A stretch of 64,000 bases of DNA from Flammulina velutipes (Eukaryota > Basidiomycota > Agaricomycetes > Agaricales > Physalacriaceae), in contig CM022371.1 of NCBI GenBank assembly GCA_011800155.1, positions 3,224,001-3,288,000 of the forward strand. The letters are read 5' to 3'. Shown here piece after piece: positions 33,174 to 46,958 of this stretch. Under the pieces are notes generated by a model. The model saw only the letters and a program-made list of their open reading frames with translations. It did no database searches and was not told where the DNA came from. A program made the translations under genes and the position numbers. Each line of letters opens with the position of its first letter. The first letter of the stretch is position 1.

Positions 33174-35216
33174 ATGGCTATCTTAGCGCCTGGCACGGAC
33201 AGAATCGATGCTACCTCTACCTTTTTCCTGAATAAACCGCCACCTGGCGTCACAATCATACCTGTGAATGACTACCAAGAAATTGGCATCAAGAAAGAAA
33301 CCTCAGATGGCGTCGAGCGCGACGGACTGGGAGATCCTACCATGATGCTATCTAAAGACAGGCCTACAGATTTCCCCAAAACCAATGCGACCAACTTCAC
33401 CCCCGCACATCTCGGTGGCAACGTGCGCAACGCCAAAATGAAGTCTGGCGCGATGCAAGCCCAGTGGTGGGAAGAATGGAAGAGGAACGAGAATCAGCTA
33501 AAGCAAGGTGGATACAGCCCGTGAGTTCTCCTATCTCAATGGACAGAGTTGGCATACTGAAGCCTGAATAGACAACTCAACGTGCTGGATCGTGTGCGAT
33601 CCGCGGCGTATGATTTTGCACGCAACAGAACCTGGCCGCAAGATAATAACCATGTAAGTGGTATGAGCATCCGTAATCTTTGGGACCAGGTATGTTGCAT
33701 ATACAGTCCATTTTCATCGCGTGAGTAACCACTGTTCAAGTTTCAACTGTACATCGGCCTTCTCCAAGACATGCCCATCTGGAAAAAGAAGGAGAACGAG
33801 GAAGACGACGGAGACGACTTTTCAGACGAAGAGACGCGTCCATCCAAGGGCCCAGAAGGCGGCAATCGCGCGAAAAAGCCACTCAAAGCGCGCCCGCCAT
33901 ACTCAAACTTTGACACGAAACCAACCATCGTCGAAAACGATGAGCAGATCCAGGACTTGCTCCAGGTCGCTGATTCACGCAAGAATGAAAGACTGATTGA
34001 GTTCTGCGACCACCCAGAACGTGTCATTACCATTTTTCTATCGTCTTATTTAATTGAGCAGGGTCTCATATAGTGAGTACACTTCTTGAAGGTTGAGTGT
34101 CATCGTTCTCACCGCTACCGTAGCTCTGAGCGCTTTCTTGTCGAAATTCCGCGTCTCGTTCGTTTTTTCATCCTTTACATCCTCAACAATGATGTCCTCG
34201 ACGGCAAACGAAAGGAACTACTGCGAACTATCAAATTAATCGATGTGGCGCTCGAGGAACTCTTGCTGACTTCGAGGATTCCGAAGATCCTCCCGGACGA
34301 CCTCAACACTGCGCTGTTGAATCTTTTCGAGATCAGACCAGATGTTTACTGGCCTGATAGCGAAGGCTTTACAGTCGAAGAACAACCAGAACCAGACGCG
34401 AAGCGTGTCAAGCTCGACGAGGAGTTCACGAAGCAGCTCCAAGAGCAAGGGGTCGAGCTTATCAAGGCCGATGAAAGTATGGAGGAGTCGAACCTGGAGG
34501 TTGATACGATGGACGTTGATTCAGAGGTTGACAATGCTGAAAACGGGGCTTGGGGCAGCTCTGCAGCTTGGGGTAGCGGCGACGCGACAATAGAGACCCA
34601 TGATCCTTGGGGAGCAGATGCCTCAGCTGATTGGGCTATCGGGGAGGCAAAGTCGCTCATGACTCTGATTGGACCGACCGTACTTCCACTCACTCACACA
34701 CCTGGCGTTATCGAGCAGTCGACGCGTAGGATTAAACAGGTCATCCCACCTCCTACGACCCCTCCGACAAAGTCTGCTGTGTCCACTGAGCCAAGTGCTG
34801 ACGCTGTTGAGGCTGAGCTAGAGCAGCGGTTCACTCGTGTCGTCCTCACCCCTTGGGATGACCCTCTGGTGAACTTCCCAGTGATACATCGTCTATCTAA
34901 AGGACCTACACTCGCTGCAGGGGAAGATCTCCCTACTCCTTCAATCGGACTTAGGCCGCATAGTCCATGGAAGGACGACATCACTATCCTCGTGGATGAG
35001 ACTGCCGCACAGGTTTTGAAGAAGAGCATCGGGATGGGTGTAGGCGGCACGTTCTTGCAATTAGCGAGGCAGAGTGATTTTGAGCTGGCCGAGAAGAAGA
35101 AGAAGAAAAGTAAGAGGGGAGACACGAGGCTTTGGTATGTGAGTGGGGTCATGTCGACGTTGACGAGTTATCATGCGCTGGTCGAGGAAGCGCCTGAGCC
35201 GAAGCCTGGGTTCTGA
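33174..35216 (+). CDS. Arb1-like candidate (Argonaute chaperone subunit?), tentative
   Basis: Four exons join cleanly at donors near 33522, 33690 and 34074. I start at MAILAPGTDRID; an in-frame ATG at 33093 is also possible. The middle region has WWEEWKRNENQLKQGGYSP, DRVRSAAYDFARNRTWP, SIRNLWDQFQLYIGLLQ, HPERVITIFLSSYLIEQ and LVRFFILYILNNDVL. These pair-wise segments recall Arb1, a subunit of the fission-yeast Argonaute siRNA chaperone complex, which also has an RI..A...FR-like segment and a PER..FLxYLL motif. The match is by impression only. The C-terminal third is acidic and rich in Trp-Gly (WGSSAAWGSGD, DPWGADASADW). GW/WG pairs are known Argonaute hooks in other proteins, which fits but does not prove a small-RNA role. 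It could also be an unrelated conserved nuclear protein. Confidence 0.55.
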
Positions 35217-35483
35217 TTATTTGACTGCTGTTTTCTGAATCTTTGCTATGCTGCTATCGTATGTTGTATCATTTCCAGTTTCCTGTTCCGTTGTACTCGG
35301 TAAATTTCAAATTGTAATAAGTAGTATGAAATGCCCCTTTGACTGGGGAAGGTGGCGCAATGAAATGTGACGGAGCATTGGTCACAACTATACAGTACCA
35401 CGTGATCGATCAACCTTAAATTATCGGCGCGGCACACACAAAAAGTTCATCATCGTTGTCGCCGTCGACTAAATCGATTCAAA

Positions 35484-36387
35484 ATGAGGTGCGCGTTTTG
35501 CGTTTCCGTTTCGTGACGTGTGCTGATGCTGTGATCAGCAAACTCTCAGTGTCAAGTGTGCGGGGCTCTGTAAAGGAACTCCTTGCAGACGCCAATGGCG
35601 AAAAAAAGCGCAACTTCGTTGAGACCATCGAGCTCCAAATTGGCTTGAAGAACTACGATCCCCAGAGGGACAAGCGTTTCAGCGGAACTGTCAAGTGTGT
35701 AGCCAATCTGGATATTTATGAACGCTGTTGACGCGATAGCCAGACTCCCAAATGTTCCCCGTCCCCGGATGTCCATCTGCATTCTCGCTGATGCTGCTGA
35801 CATTGATCGTGCCAAGCAGATCGAGCTTGAGTACATGTCCGTCGACGATTTGAAGAAGTACGTGCGACTGTTATTCCTGACGAAACCATGTTAAACGTAC
35901 CTCAGGCTCAACAAGAACAAGAAGCTCGTTAAGAAGCTGGCAAAGAAATACGATGCATTCCTCGCATCTGAGACTTTGATCAAGCAGATTCCTCGTCTCT
36001 TGGGACCCGGTCTTTCCAAGGGTGTGTACGCTCTCAATGGTGGATGATGAAAGGCTCTGAACAGCTTTACAGCTGGAAAATTCCCCACCCCCGTCTCCCA
36101 CGCTGAGGACCTTGGCAACAAGCTCAACGAGGTCCGCTCGACTATCAAGTTCCAGTTGAAGAAGGTTCTTTGCTTGGGTGTTGCTGTAGGCCACGCCAAC
36201 ATGACTGAGGACCAAGTCCTCGGAAACGTCATGCTCAGTACGCACTTTCCATACGCCATTTTGCAACTTGACTAACACGGATTTTGTAGGCATCAACTTC
36301 TTGGTCTCCCTGCTCAAGAAGAACTGGCAGAACGTCAAGTCCCTCCACATCAAGACCACCATGGGCAAGCCTATCCGTATCTTCTGA
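35484..36387 (+). CDS. RPL10A: 60S ribosomal protein uL1 (L10a / RPL1)
   Basis: Six exons (35484-35488, 35539-35694, 35744-35857, 35906-36021, 36073-36237, 36290-36387) give exactly 217 residues, the standard eukaryotic length. The first exon is only 5 nt (ATGAG). Recognisable segments are [120 protein letters not shown] and MGKPIRIF at the end. uL1 forms the L1 stalk of the large subunit near the E site and helps release deacylated tRNA. A highly expressed housekeeping gene; the many small introns near the start are typical of ribosomal protein genes. Confidence 0.96.
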
Positions 36388-36638
36388 ACGGTTTTCGATG
36401 CCTTTTTGGAGACGCGCTGGTTGATTCTACGATTTTCGTGCACACCATGAAGCCCCGCACGCTTGTACCAACGACTTTCAGTGGGAATGTCGATTGGGAG
36501 CTGAGATTATCGTATAATTAACTTGGTGTACTATTCAATATCGAAATGTTGTGCAGGATATAATCGTGAAGAAGTTGGCCGGCGAATGCCGTCGCATTTC
36601 TCCCTTCTACTCTTACCCTCTACAAGTCACCGGCATGA

Positions 36639-38904
<2,266 letters not shown>

Positions 38905-39012
38905 AGACACGAACTATTGCCGTACTTAGTGATGCCTTGAACCGTAACGTTAGAGGAAGAGCGACTCAATACATCAGTTCACTTTCGATTCAAAGGCGTT
39001 ACTACAGTACAT

Positions 39013-40488
39013 TCAAATGATCCAAGGATACGCATTGGGATGCGCCTGGTACGGAGAGATTGCTGCGTAGTTCCGCGTCCGCTGTGCGTTCAGAAGGACT
39101 GACTTGACGAAGTCCAATACATTGGTTCTGAGAAGGAAACATCAGAACTTCGTACTCAGACGTTAACATCATGACCTACGTTCCAGAGGGGTCGCAGTGC
39201 GCACTGTTCCTAAGGGCCACACCGACATTTTGTTCAGCCCCAAGGAACTTGTAAACTGCTTGGGTCGCGGGGAAGACGACACCAGCTACACCTTCGGGGT
39301 TCATCTATTTCCGTGTCTTCAATTTCTATCAGCCTTCTAAGAATGGAAGCCGACTAACCTGGTAGTCTGTTTGACCTGTGTGTACATTTTATAACACTGT
39401 TTATCTCAATGTAGCAAATGTGGCGCACCTTGATCCCAAACAGCAGCTCGCTCAAAGGCCACAAGAGTCAATCAGGAGAAAGGGAAGATTATGAGGCGTA
39501 CGTACAGGAGCAATAGCAGATGTGAGGAAGTTAGCGTCCACTGGTAGACGCTTCTCACCCGGGATATAGTCTTTCAAGTTCGACTTAGTCCACCAAGGAG
39601 CACCCTCAACATTGGACTGTAGCCTTTCGTTCCAACCATCTAAAAGTGCAGCACGTTAGCACTTGAGACTTACTGTAGACAAGAGTCCATACTTTGTTCG
39701 TAGCGGAACCTAATCGGTGAAGTACCGAACACACCGCTGGACATGGGAATCGTTAACGTGATCTACGCAAGGAAGGATGAGGTCGGGGGTCAAAGCATGC
39801 TTGAGATGTAACGCACTCGGTCATCGAATATCCCGGCGGCGAGAGCGCCCTTCCCATACCGACTACATCCCGTCACTCCCACACGTGTAGTATCGATCTC
39901 AGGCGCGACCAACTGGAGCGCATCAAGGACACGATGAGAGCCCCATCCCCACGCTAACAGAGAACCAACATCTTCGGAATAGATATTCCGGAACGCTCCC
40001 GTTTTGGAGTTGGAATCAGCCGCCACACTTGCAGCGTCGAAAGTCGCTTGCGCAATTCCGTTGTTCACAAATGTCGAGTCGCCGAAGCCGATCACGATGA
40101 TAACGGGAACAGGCTTTTCCTTGGTCGCCCCGGAAGGGAGGGACAGCGTTGCGGAGAATTGGCCTGTCTTTCCTTTGGCAGCGACAGTGATCGAGACGGT
40201 GTTTCCGGATCGAGTGGCGGTGACGTTCTCGCTGGCGTGGTCAGGGTAGTAGCCATACATGTACTCTTGAAGGAGGGTCTTGATCTCTGCTCGTCGGCAA
40301 GTCCAATCATCGGGAGACGAGAGGGCCGTTCCGTTGTAAAATTTGAAGGGATTGGGGAGTGGGTCGAATGCCGTGAGACCGTTGTACCCAGGAAGGGGAG
40401 ATGGAAGTGAAGCACATTGACCAGAGGCGCGCTGGGCCGCTAAGAACACTAGGGAGAAAGTAGCAAACAGCATGATGTTGGCGCCCAT
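39013..40488 (-). CDS. Secreted 4-O-methyl-glucuronoyl methylesterase (CE15)
   Basis: The N-terminus is MGANIMLFATFSLVFLAAQRASGQ, a signal peptide; the internal Met6 could be the real start. Next come PSPLPGYNGLTAFDPLPNPF and PDDWTCRRAEIKTLLQEYMYGYYP, typical for CE15. The nucleophile elbow is VGVTGCSRYGKGALAAG, with Ser in the GCSR-x-GK motif. The catalytic His lies in NSAHCDPSG near the end, and the acidic residue should lie in the exon containing AIAPRAVVAFE. The enzyme cleaves ester bonds between lignin alcohols and glucuronoxylan, helping to separate lignin from hemicellulose. It has no cellulose-binding module. The C-terminal exons (39700 down to 39013) are short, and I did not verify every junction, although each piece reads as CE15. 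Confidence 0.9.
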
Positions 40489-41513
40489 GACATGGGCTCA
40501 AGGATCACCTTATAAGTGCGCGAATCAGGCAGGAAAATGCTCGGGGAGACATATAACTCTCGTTAATGACAAGGATAAACCGTCGTGGTTCGAGATCAGG
40601 CGACGATTGTCGCTTGATTGTCGCGACGTCGCTCTACAGAACTTCATATGCCCCTGGCAGCTTCGTTAGACCTTCTAATATACATTATAGATGATTCTTC
40701 GGAGACTCACATTTTGGCCTGGTCAGCTGAGCGTTAGGAGGCCCAGTGTCATAGATGTACATAGGTAGCGTTAGCGGACGACTGGAAACGTACTGTACTG
40801 TGCACGAGGGCCTCGAAATTCCGGAAGTCTATCCCCTCAAAATCAATGTATACGGCCCGACTATAATTAGCAGACGGTAGCCAATTTTACCTGAACGTCT
40901 CGCCACACTCGCCAATCCAGGGACGTTCCTTGGAGTAAGTATAACTTCTATTTGAAGATGTTGGGTATTCTGGGCATTGATATGCCTCAGTAAGTCAAAG
41001 TGGCGAGGGAGTGCACATAGGGGTGAGAAAGCAGCTTACGCTACTAGTCGTCACATCTTTACAGACGTTCCTAAAAGGCATGTCGGAACATCAAAGACCG
41101 TCTTGCTCACGCGTTCCAAACACTCATTTCTGTATTGTATATGATGCTTTCATTTATGAGAAAAAATATGGCACTAAGCTACATAGGTTCTGAGCAGTAT
41201 TGAGCGAGCTACAATTTTTTTGAGTTGTTGAATTCTTTTTGAAAGTTTTGATGATCCGACATGCCTTTTGGGAACGTCTGTAACATAACTGTCATACTCA
41301 AGGCTCAGTGATCAATGGCGGTGCCCCAAGAATACCTAGGCGACCTTTGCTACGAGTTACGCTTCTGGCTATGCCCACGCCCACGCAACGGATCGCCGCT
41401 TTATTGGTTGTCAAGCGACGAATGTCTTAAGGATCTACAATAAGTAGCTAAGGGACAATCCCCAGGCAGTTCCTCCACCTGTGTAAACCTAGCTCATCAA
41501 AATCGCAAATCCC
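40489..41513. other. Long intergenic region with CE15 promoter
   Basis: About 1 kb without a credible gene. A TATAAG sequence on the minus strand at 40509-40514 lies near the CE15 start and may be its TATA box. The remainder has short frames (for example 41011-41193) without motifs or splice partners, and no RNA or repeat is apparent. Confidence 0.5.
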
Positions 41514-42840
41514 ATGCTGCAGAACCACACCATCCTGTTTTACTTCTTCCTCCTCTTCTACGGTAGTCCTATATTCATCAATGCGCGGTGGGTTTTCAAG
41601 TTCTCTTCTAGATTCTGGGTCTGCGGCATTCATCATTTCCTTTCAGTCCTGTTGATCCGTTGGTTTCGGATGGTTTCGAAATCCTCGACAAACGATACAC
41701 CTTCGAGCCCCTCTCGTCAGTGGACCAAGGCCAATATTCAGAAAGCTACAATGTGATAGACGGGTTCATTGTTGATGGCAAGCGCATCCCGGCCATCTTG
41801 AAAGTTGTCATCGACTCAAACTTTAACGACACGAAATCCAAAACTCGGAAAGAAATCGAGTTTCTCGGAAAGGTGGGCACTGCTATTTCTGAACAACGAG
41901 GTGTCACGAAGCTGATAATGTATACCCCAAGCCTGGAGTCAATCTCCTTTTGCACTGGGAATGGGTCAAAGCTCGCGTCAGCTATTACATTATCGTCAAA
42001 AACGTCCAGAAAGATGATCCCCCTTTCAAGCCATTGTATAAACACTACCTTGAAGACACTAACTTGGTGGCTTCGGAAATTTTGCAGACAGCAAGAGATA
42101 ATGTATTTAAGAGATTGCTTGAATTTGCCGAGAAGGATAACCTCCTGTGCGTCAATGAATCACGAATCACTGTAGATTTTGCTTACTTAGGTATATGTCT
42201 GAACAGTTATCTCGATCATCATCAACGGAATGTATTCTTTGGCAGAGCATTGCAGACGGTCATGCCCATAGATTGGGGACCGGAAGATAAGTATACTGGT
42301 GTCAAAGAAATCGCCGTTGACATGGATCCGGAAGAAAAGAAGAGCATGATAGAACATTTCGAGGATAGCTTGAAAAGGCATCTTCCAGACAACTACTGCC
42401 TCGACGAACTCGAAGACGATCTCTTTCGGCATGGCAAAGATTTGCGGCTGTAAGTTCAAGATCGAACAATCTTTGCAAACTGAATGCTCACGTACATGTC
42501 TGATTTCAGCAGAGATAGAGATCGCAGAGTGTTTTTTCAGGGTGCATATCGTAACCTTGTACGCATTAAGATTGAGCGGGGAATGAAAACGTTTCGAATT
42601 TCTGGTGGATTCAGAGGCAGGCCTGCTCTCTTGAAGATCATTAAAGGGTTACAGAGCGGTTATGACCTCAGACAAGAGCTTGAGAAGGTGGGAAGTCCTT
42701 TACAGCTATACACTAGACTGATGTCGTTCTCGCAGAATGGCCTATATTTAGGCAGCGAAGAAGACCGTTATTCTAACCGATATTACGTTGCCTTAGAAGA
42801 TAGACACAGGAGCAGCCGGACTGACCTGGGACTGACATAA
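41514..42840 (+). CDS. Secreted protein with two kinase N-lobe-like segments
   Basis: Four exons (41514-41587, 41647-41872, 41932-42449, 42510-42840) close in frame at 382 residues. The start MLQNHTILFYFFLLFYGSP looks like a signal peptide, cut near FINA. Two similar pieces are visible. Residues about 50-100 have VDQGQYSESYNVIDGF, a PAILKV lysine strand and KEIEFLG. Residues about 275-345 have FQGAYRNLVRIKI, SGGFRGRPALLKII and RQELEKVG. Both look like a kinase glycine loop, VAIK strand and C-helix. A middle region (NVFKRLLEFAEKDN, ITVDFAYLGICLNSYL) could be a degenerate C-lobe but has no HRD. I know no named family with this order. It may be a secreted pseudokinase-like protein, which is an inference from motif spacing only. 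Confidence 0.62.
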
Positions 42841-43352
42841 AACAAGTATTGAATATTAAATGCTGAACGTAGCCTGTAGGCTACATAGTATCTGCATGTA
42901 TGTATTACTCCAGCTGAATCTCTCTTGTTCCGTGATACTAGACCTTCACGTATACTAGACCCGTTCCTCCAAGTCAGTTGCTCCCCACCCGGTGGCATTG
43001 ATCAGATCTCACCCGGTATTGTGGAAAGAAAGCACTTAAGGTTGTGCGCGCGCGGCCAATTCACGCGGCGGGTACGATCCGCTCGTTCTGTGGCATATAA
43101 GGGTTATATTTGGAAGGAGAAAGCATTAACCGATACAGAGTTCAAGTAATGGAATAGCATATCGAAGGAATGAGGAGGCAATATGGTGCATAATGATGAG
43201 AAAAAGGAAAGCATGTAGTGTAATAAGAACGAGATGAGAATGAATGTAAACACAGGATGTAAGTGGAAACAGAGTCGAAGGAGTGTGTTATGGCAGTGAC
43301 AAGGAAAAATGAATTGTGACGGTCGCAAGATAGGCAAAATGTGGAGAGCGGT
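42841..43352. other. Intergenic region between the secreted protein and RasGEF
   Basis: Convergent 3' ends. The part from 43150 to 43300 is purine-rich on the plus strand (CT-rich on minus), probably the 3' untranslated region of the RasGEF gene. No gene is seen. Confidence 0.45.
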
Positions 43353-46210
43353 TTACTTGAGAGCAGGAATGATCGAGACCTTGTACATGGCCACAGCGCG
43401 TCGCCGCTCTTTAGATCTCTCGGGATCTGGGTCGTACTTGTTGATGGCGAAGATTTTCTCCAAGTCGATGCGTAGAGGAAGAAGAGGTTCGATCTTCTTT
43501 CCTGACAGCGTAAATTGCCAAGGGTCGAGCTGAGAGAAGTCGGGATCTGAGCCACGGGGGCATTGAAGTACGCTGAAGTTCAAGTCAGTGAGATGTTTCA
43601 CAGCAGAGGGACACTTATTGTACGCACCTTTGTTCATAGAACTTTTGGTCGAAATCAGAGCCAATCCCGAAGGGTGAGATGCACTTGTCGAGCCAGACTT
43701 GAATGGATGGACTTGATTGGTATTTGTATGCGATTTGAGCGGCTTGCATAGCTAGAATATATGGTCAATAAATGAGCAGTTAAATGCGGAAACAACCTCG
43801 TACCTTCAAGCGTGTTATGGACGATGTAATACGGTCCCAGGCGGATAATAGCATTTTCTTTCCTCGCGGATAAGTCGCGCACAGCTTGAGCACCGGAGAG
43901 GTCCTTCTTGAACGGGTCTACGAAGATGGTCAGGTTCGATTGCGACAAATGTTTGCAGATGTGAACTGACCTAGCAATGGTACATGAGGTACGACTTTCT
44001 CCCTCAGACCAGTGAGAACATGACGGTAGTTGCGGAAATTGGAGTCGGAAAAGAAGAGCTTATCCATGACTCTGTAGTTGTATTTGTGATTCGCTGAAAC
44101 GCTCTGGAACGAATAATATCGATATGTGAGGTACGGTATATCGAAGGAAGGACGCACCAGGATTGCACGTTTCATACGGTTTACGGCCGAGGTTGTAATC
44201 CCGCTGAAGACAGCCAAAGCACCATCCATGTTGGCAAGATTCAGACAATCCTTGAAGAACTAATCAGTCACGAGCATAGACCCATTGCAAAGTGAAACGT
44301 ACCATAGAAACATCGAGCCAAAACTCGATCATGGCGCGTTTGGCGCTCTGTGAAGTCTCGTTTAAGATCGTCTGGGTGACGAATAGAGACAGGCGCCTGT
44401 TCCAATCACATAGTAAGTCGACAGCTTCCTTGACCTCATGCTTCATTTCGCCGCCTTCGAACCAACTCTTGACAGCCTCGTCACAGTCGATTTGGGAGAA
44501 CAACAGTCCACTGCGGCTGGTTAGTTGACGAACGAGCTCCAGGCGGTTGATCTCGTGCCCGACAAACATCTTCATCCCAGTGATAGGAGCGAACGTAGTG
44601 GAGGTCTCCGGTGCGAGCTTCGAGTCCGTTGGGCGTGGAGTGGGTACGATGTTCCCTTCGGATATGGCCTTGTGGAGGATCTTGAGATAGTCTTGTCTTG
44701 ACTTGTAACCTCGGGCGGCTGAGAGCAGGTCGGAGAACATACGAAGCGTGCCACCATCGTCAAGGCTGGACATGGATCCAAGGGAGAGGTTCAGCAGCGG
44801 AGAAACCGCAGGGTCGTCAATGCCGGTGTGCCAGTACGAATGCACCCAAGTTTGGATGAAGTTGCGCACTCGGAATTTAGTACCCTTGTTGGATCGATGC
44901 CAGACTACGGTCTGTTCGACACTTAGGTCTTCGGGAGCGCTCTCGTGGAAACGACGCTCAAGCAGGTCGGCGAGGTCCTTGACCTCGCAGAAGTAGCGGA
45001 AGGTGTTGAAGAAGAAGAACAGAAGCTCGGGTTTTTCGAGTACGATGTTGGATGTGAGATGGAGGACGAGGCCTTCGAGAGTCGATTCCATGAGACGTCC
45101 ATCATTGTCCACCTGCATGCCTTCCACCTTTGGCATTGGCATATCCACACGTTCTTCGTCATCGTAAAACTGGTAGAGACAAGATTGACGGAGAGAGTAA
45201 GGAGTCTTGATAGACCTGAGGGACTCTTCGCTCTTCCAAGGAACGGAATGACCGTCCTCCAATTCAAGCTCGACGTATGTCACAGCTGACTTGGAGGAAG
45301 TGAATGAACGGAGAGTGATGGAACTCTTGGAGCGCTGGACAACCTTCTGGAGGAGGTAAAGTCTGTGTCCAATGCTCGATTTTCCGTGCAGGTTGGGAAG
45401 TTGAGCTGAACCGGAACCGGGTTCGGCGAAATGAACTTTCTTGTCAGGAAATTCGATGATGCTGAAGGACGCAGAGGAAGGGGTGGACGGTTCTTGCGCG
45501 TCTTCCGCTAAGACTTCTTCGACGATAACATGGAGCGACTTGCGAAATTTGCTAGTTTCGTTCTCCTCCGCATCGACGAGAGTGGTTCCCGGTGAATTAG
45601 AGCTGATGGGGGATTCAGCCTCTAGGATAGGATCGTTGTCGTCTGCCTCTGGAATCGGAGGAAGGGGCTTTCCAGCATTGAACAACTGTTCAGCGACATG
45701 CACCAGGTCGTTCATGGCTTCGAAAATCAAGTCGAGCAACGCCAAAGCCTTGGCGATGATGTTCCTCGTAGAACTGCCACCATTCATGACGCGTGCATTG
45801 CACTGTTCCAGGAACTGGCGGCATGTATCCACGATGAAGAAACGGCGCGCGCGATATTCATCTTCCTCCACGTCGATGAACGGCAATTGGTCGAAGGAGT
45901 GGAGGATGTTGGTGTTGACGGCGGTTGAGAATACCGAAGCGAGGGCACGGAACTGTCCAATGTCGGAACACTCTCGGAGGCGGTCACCGATGATCTCGAT
46001 GGATGGGTGGCGCTGGGCCATGTACGCAGCCGAGAATTTGGGAATTCGGGAGACCACGGCGGTCTTGCAAGGAGAGGCCGGCTCCTTGCTGCATTCTGAA
46101 CCAGGAGGTCCTTCCACGACTGGGCCAGTCGTGACTATGTGTATCTTTCTGTCGCTGATCTTCTTGAGCTTGGGAGCAGCGGAGACGGGGGTGCGGGTAA
46201 CGGTAGCCAT
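43353..46210 (-). CDS. Ras guanine nucleotide exchange factor (RasGEF, CDC25-like)
   Basis: A large first exon (from 46210 to about 44300) holds most of the protein; four or five short exons follow. The N-terminus MATVTRTPVSAAPKLKKIS is unstructured and basic. A helical block (residues about 70-180) precedes the RasGEF N-domain, marked by LMESTLEGLVLHLTSNIVLEKPE, LFFFFNTFRYFCEVKDLADLL and RVRNFIQTWVHSYWHTGIDD. The catalytic CDC25 domain has GHEINRLELVRQLTSRSGLLF, RRLSLFVTQTILNETSQSAKRA, the substrate-opening hairpin region FKDCLNLANMDGALAVFSGI and VPHVPLLDPFKKDL. The protein ends AMYKVSIIPALK. It should load GTP on a Ras- or Rap-like GTPase. No SH3 domain is visible, unlike yeast Cdc25. Which GTPase it serves is unknown. 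Confidence 0.92.
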
Positions 46211-46958
46211 TGAAAGTTGTGATAGAGGGAAAAGGTGGTGAGGTCAATGAGTGATTATATAGGAATAGAATAGGGTGGCCGAGGGAGAGCGCCATTGTTC
46301 AGATTTGTTCGAATTGTTCAAGTCAACGCGCGCCGGTTCCCCGAATTGGACAGACATAGTTTTCCATTGTGCTAGCTGCGTCAAACCATTGTTTTCTCCA
46401 CAGTATCGGCTTGCTAGAAGACAGACAGACAAAGTGCAGAGGCTCTCAGGAAATAGGTATAGCAAGTCTGAGGGATCGAAGGTCGGACCACAGGCTTTGT
46501 CCCATACGCGAGAGCTTGGGCCAAGCGAATCTTGCGCCTGATTCAAGATTTCCCTACAAGTCATCCCTGTGAAAATTCCAGTGCTCTGAGCGAGGTCGTA
46601 CATTGACGATTGTACTGAACCTGAGTTGAACGTCAAATGTAGAGGAGCAAAGAGCAGATCAATTTCCGGCCCGATTGCCGATCATCCTGATCTTCCCAAA
46701 TTGACCGGCGACTGCAGCGACTTCGAGTAGCTTCAAGTCAAAATCATCCAAAGCTATCATGCCATTTATCCATATGCACTGCCAGTGCTGTATTCCTTCA
46801 ATATGACAACTAATAGGACCCCTCATCTGATGTCATCTGATCAATTGCCACTGGGCAGTACACACGATGCATTTCGGATCCCTTCCTCACACTAGGTTTA
46901 CCTCTCGAGCCGCCTTACTTCTATACAGAAGGGTTGAAAAACTTGGCCTCCTTCCTCC
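46211..46958. other. Divergent intergenic region between RasGEF and membrane-protein genes
   Basis: About 750 bp hold both promoters. A CT-rich stretch just left of the RasGEF start (minus strand: TCCCTCTATCACAAC) is a likely initiator region. Frames such as 46244-46636 have no domain and look like chance. Confidence 0.45.

Noticed and set aside
44923..46241. Long plus-strand frames over the RasGEF gene (for example 45441-46241)
   Set aside because: They lie entirely antisense to the clear RasGEF exon and have no domain content.
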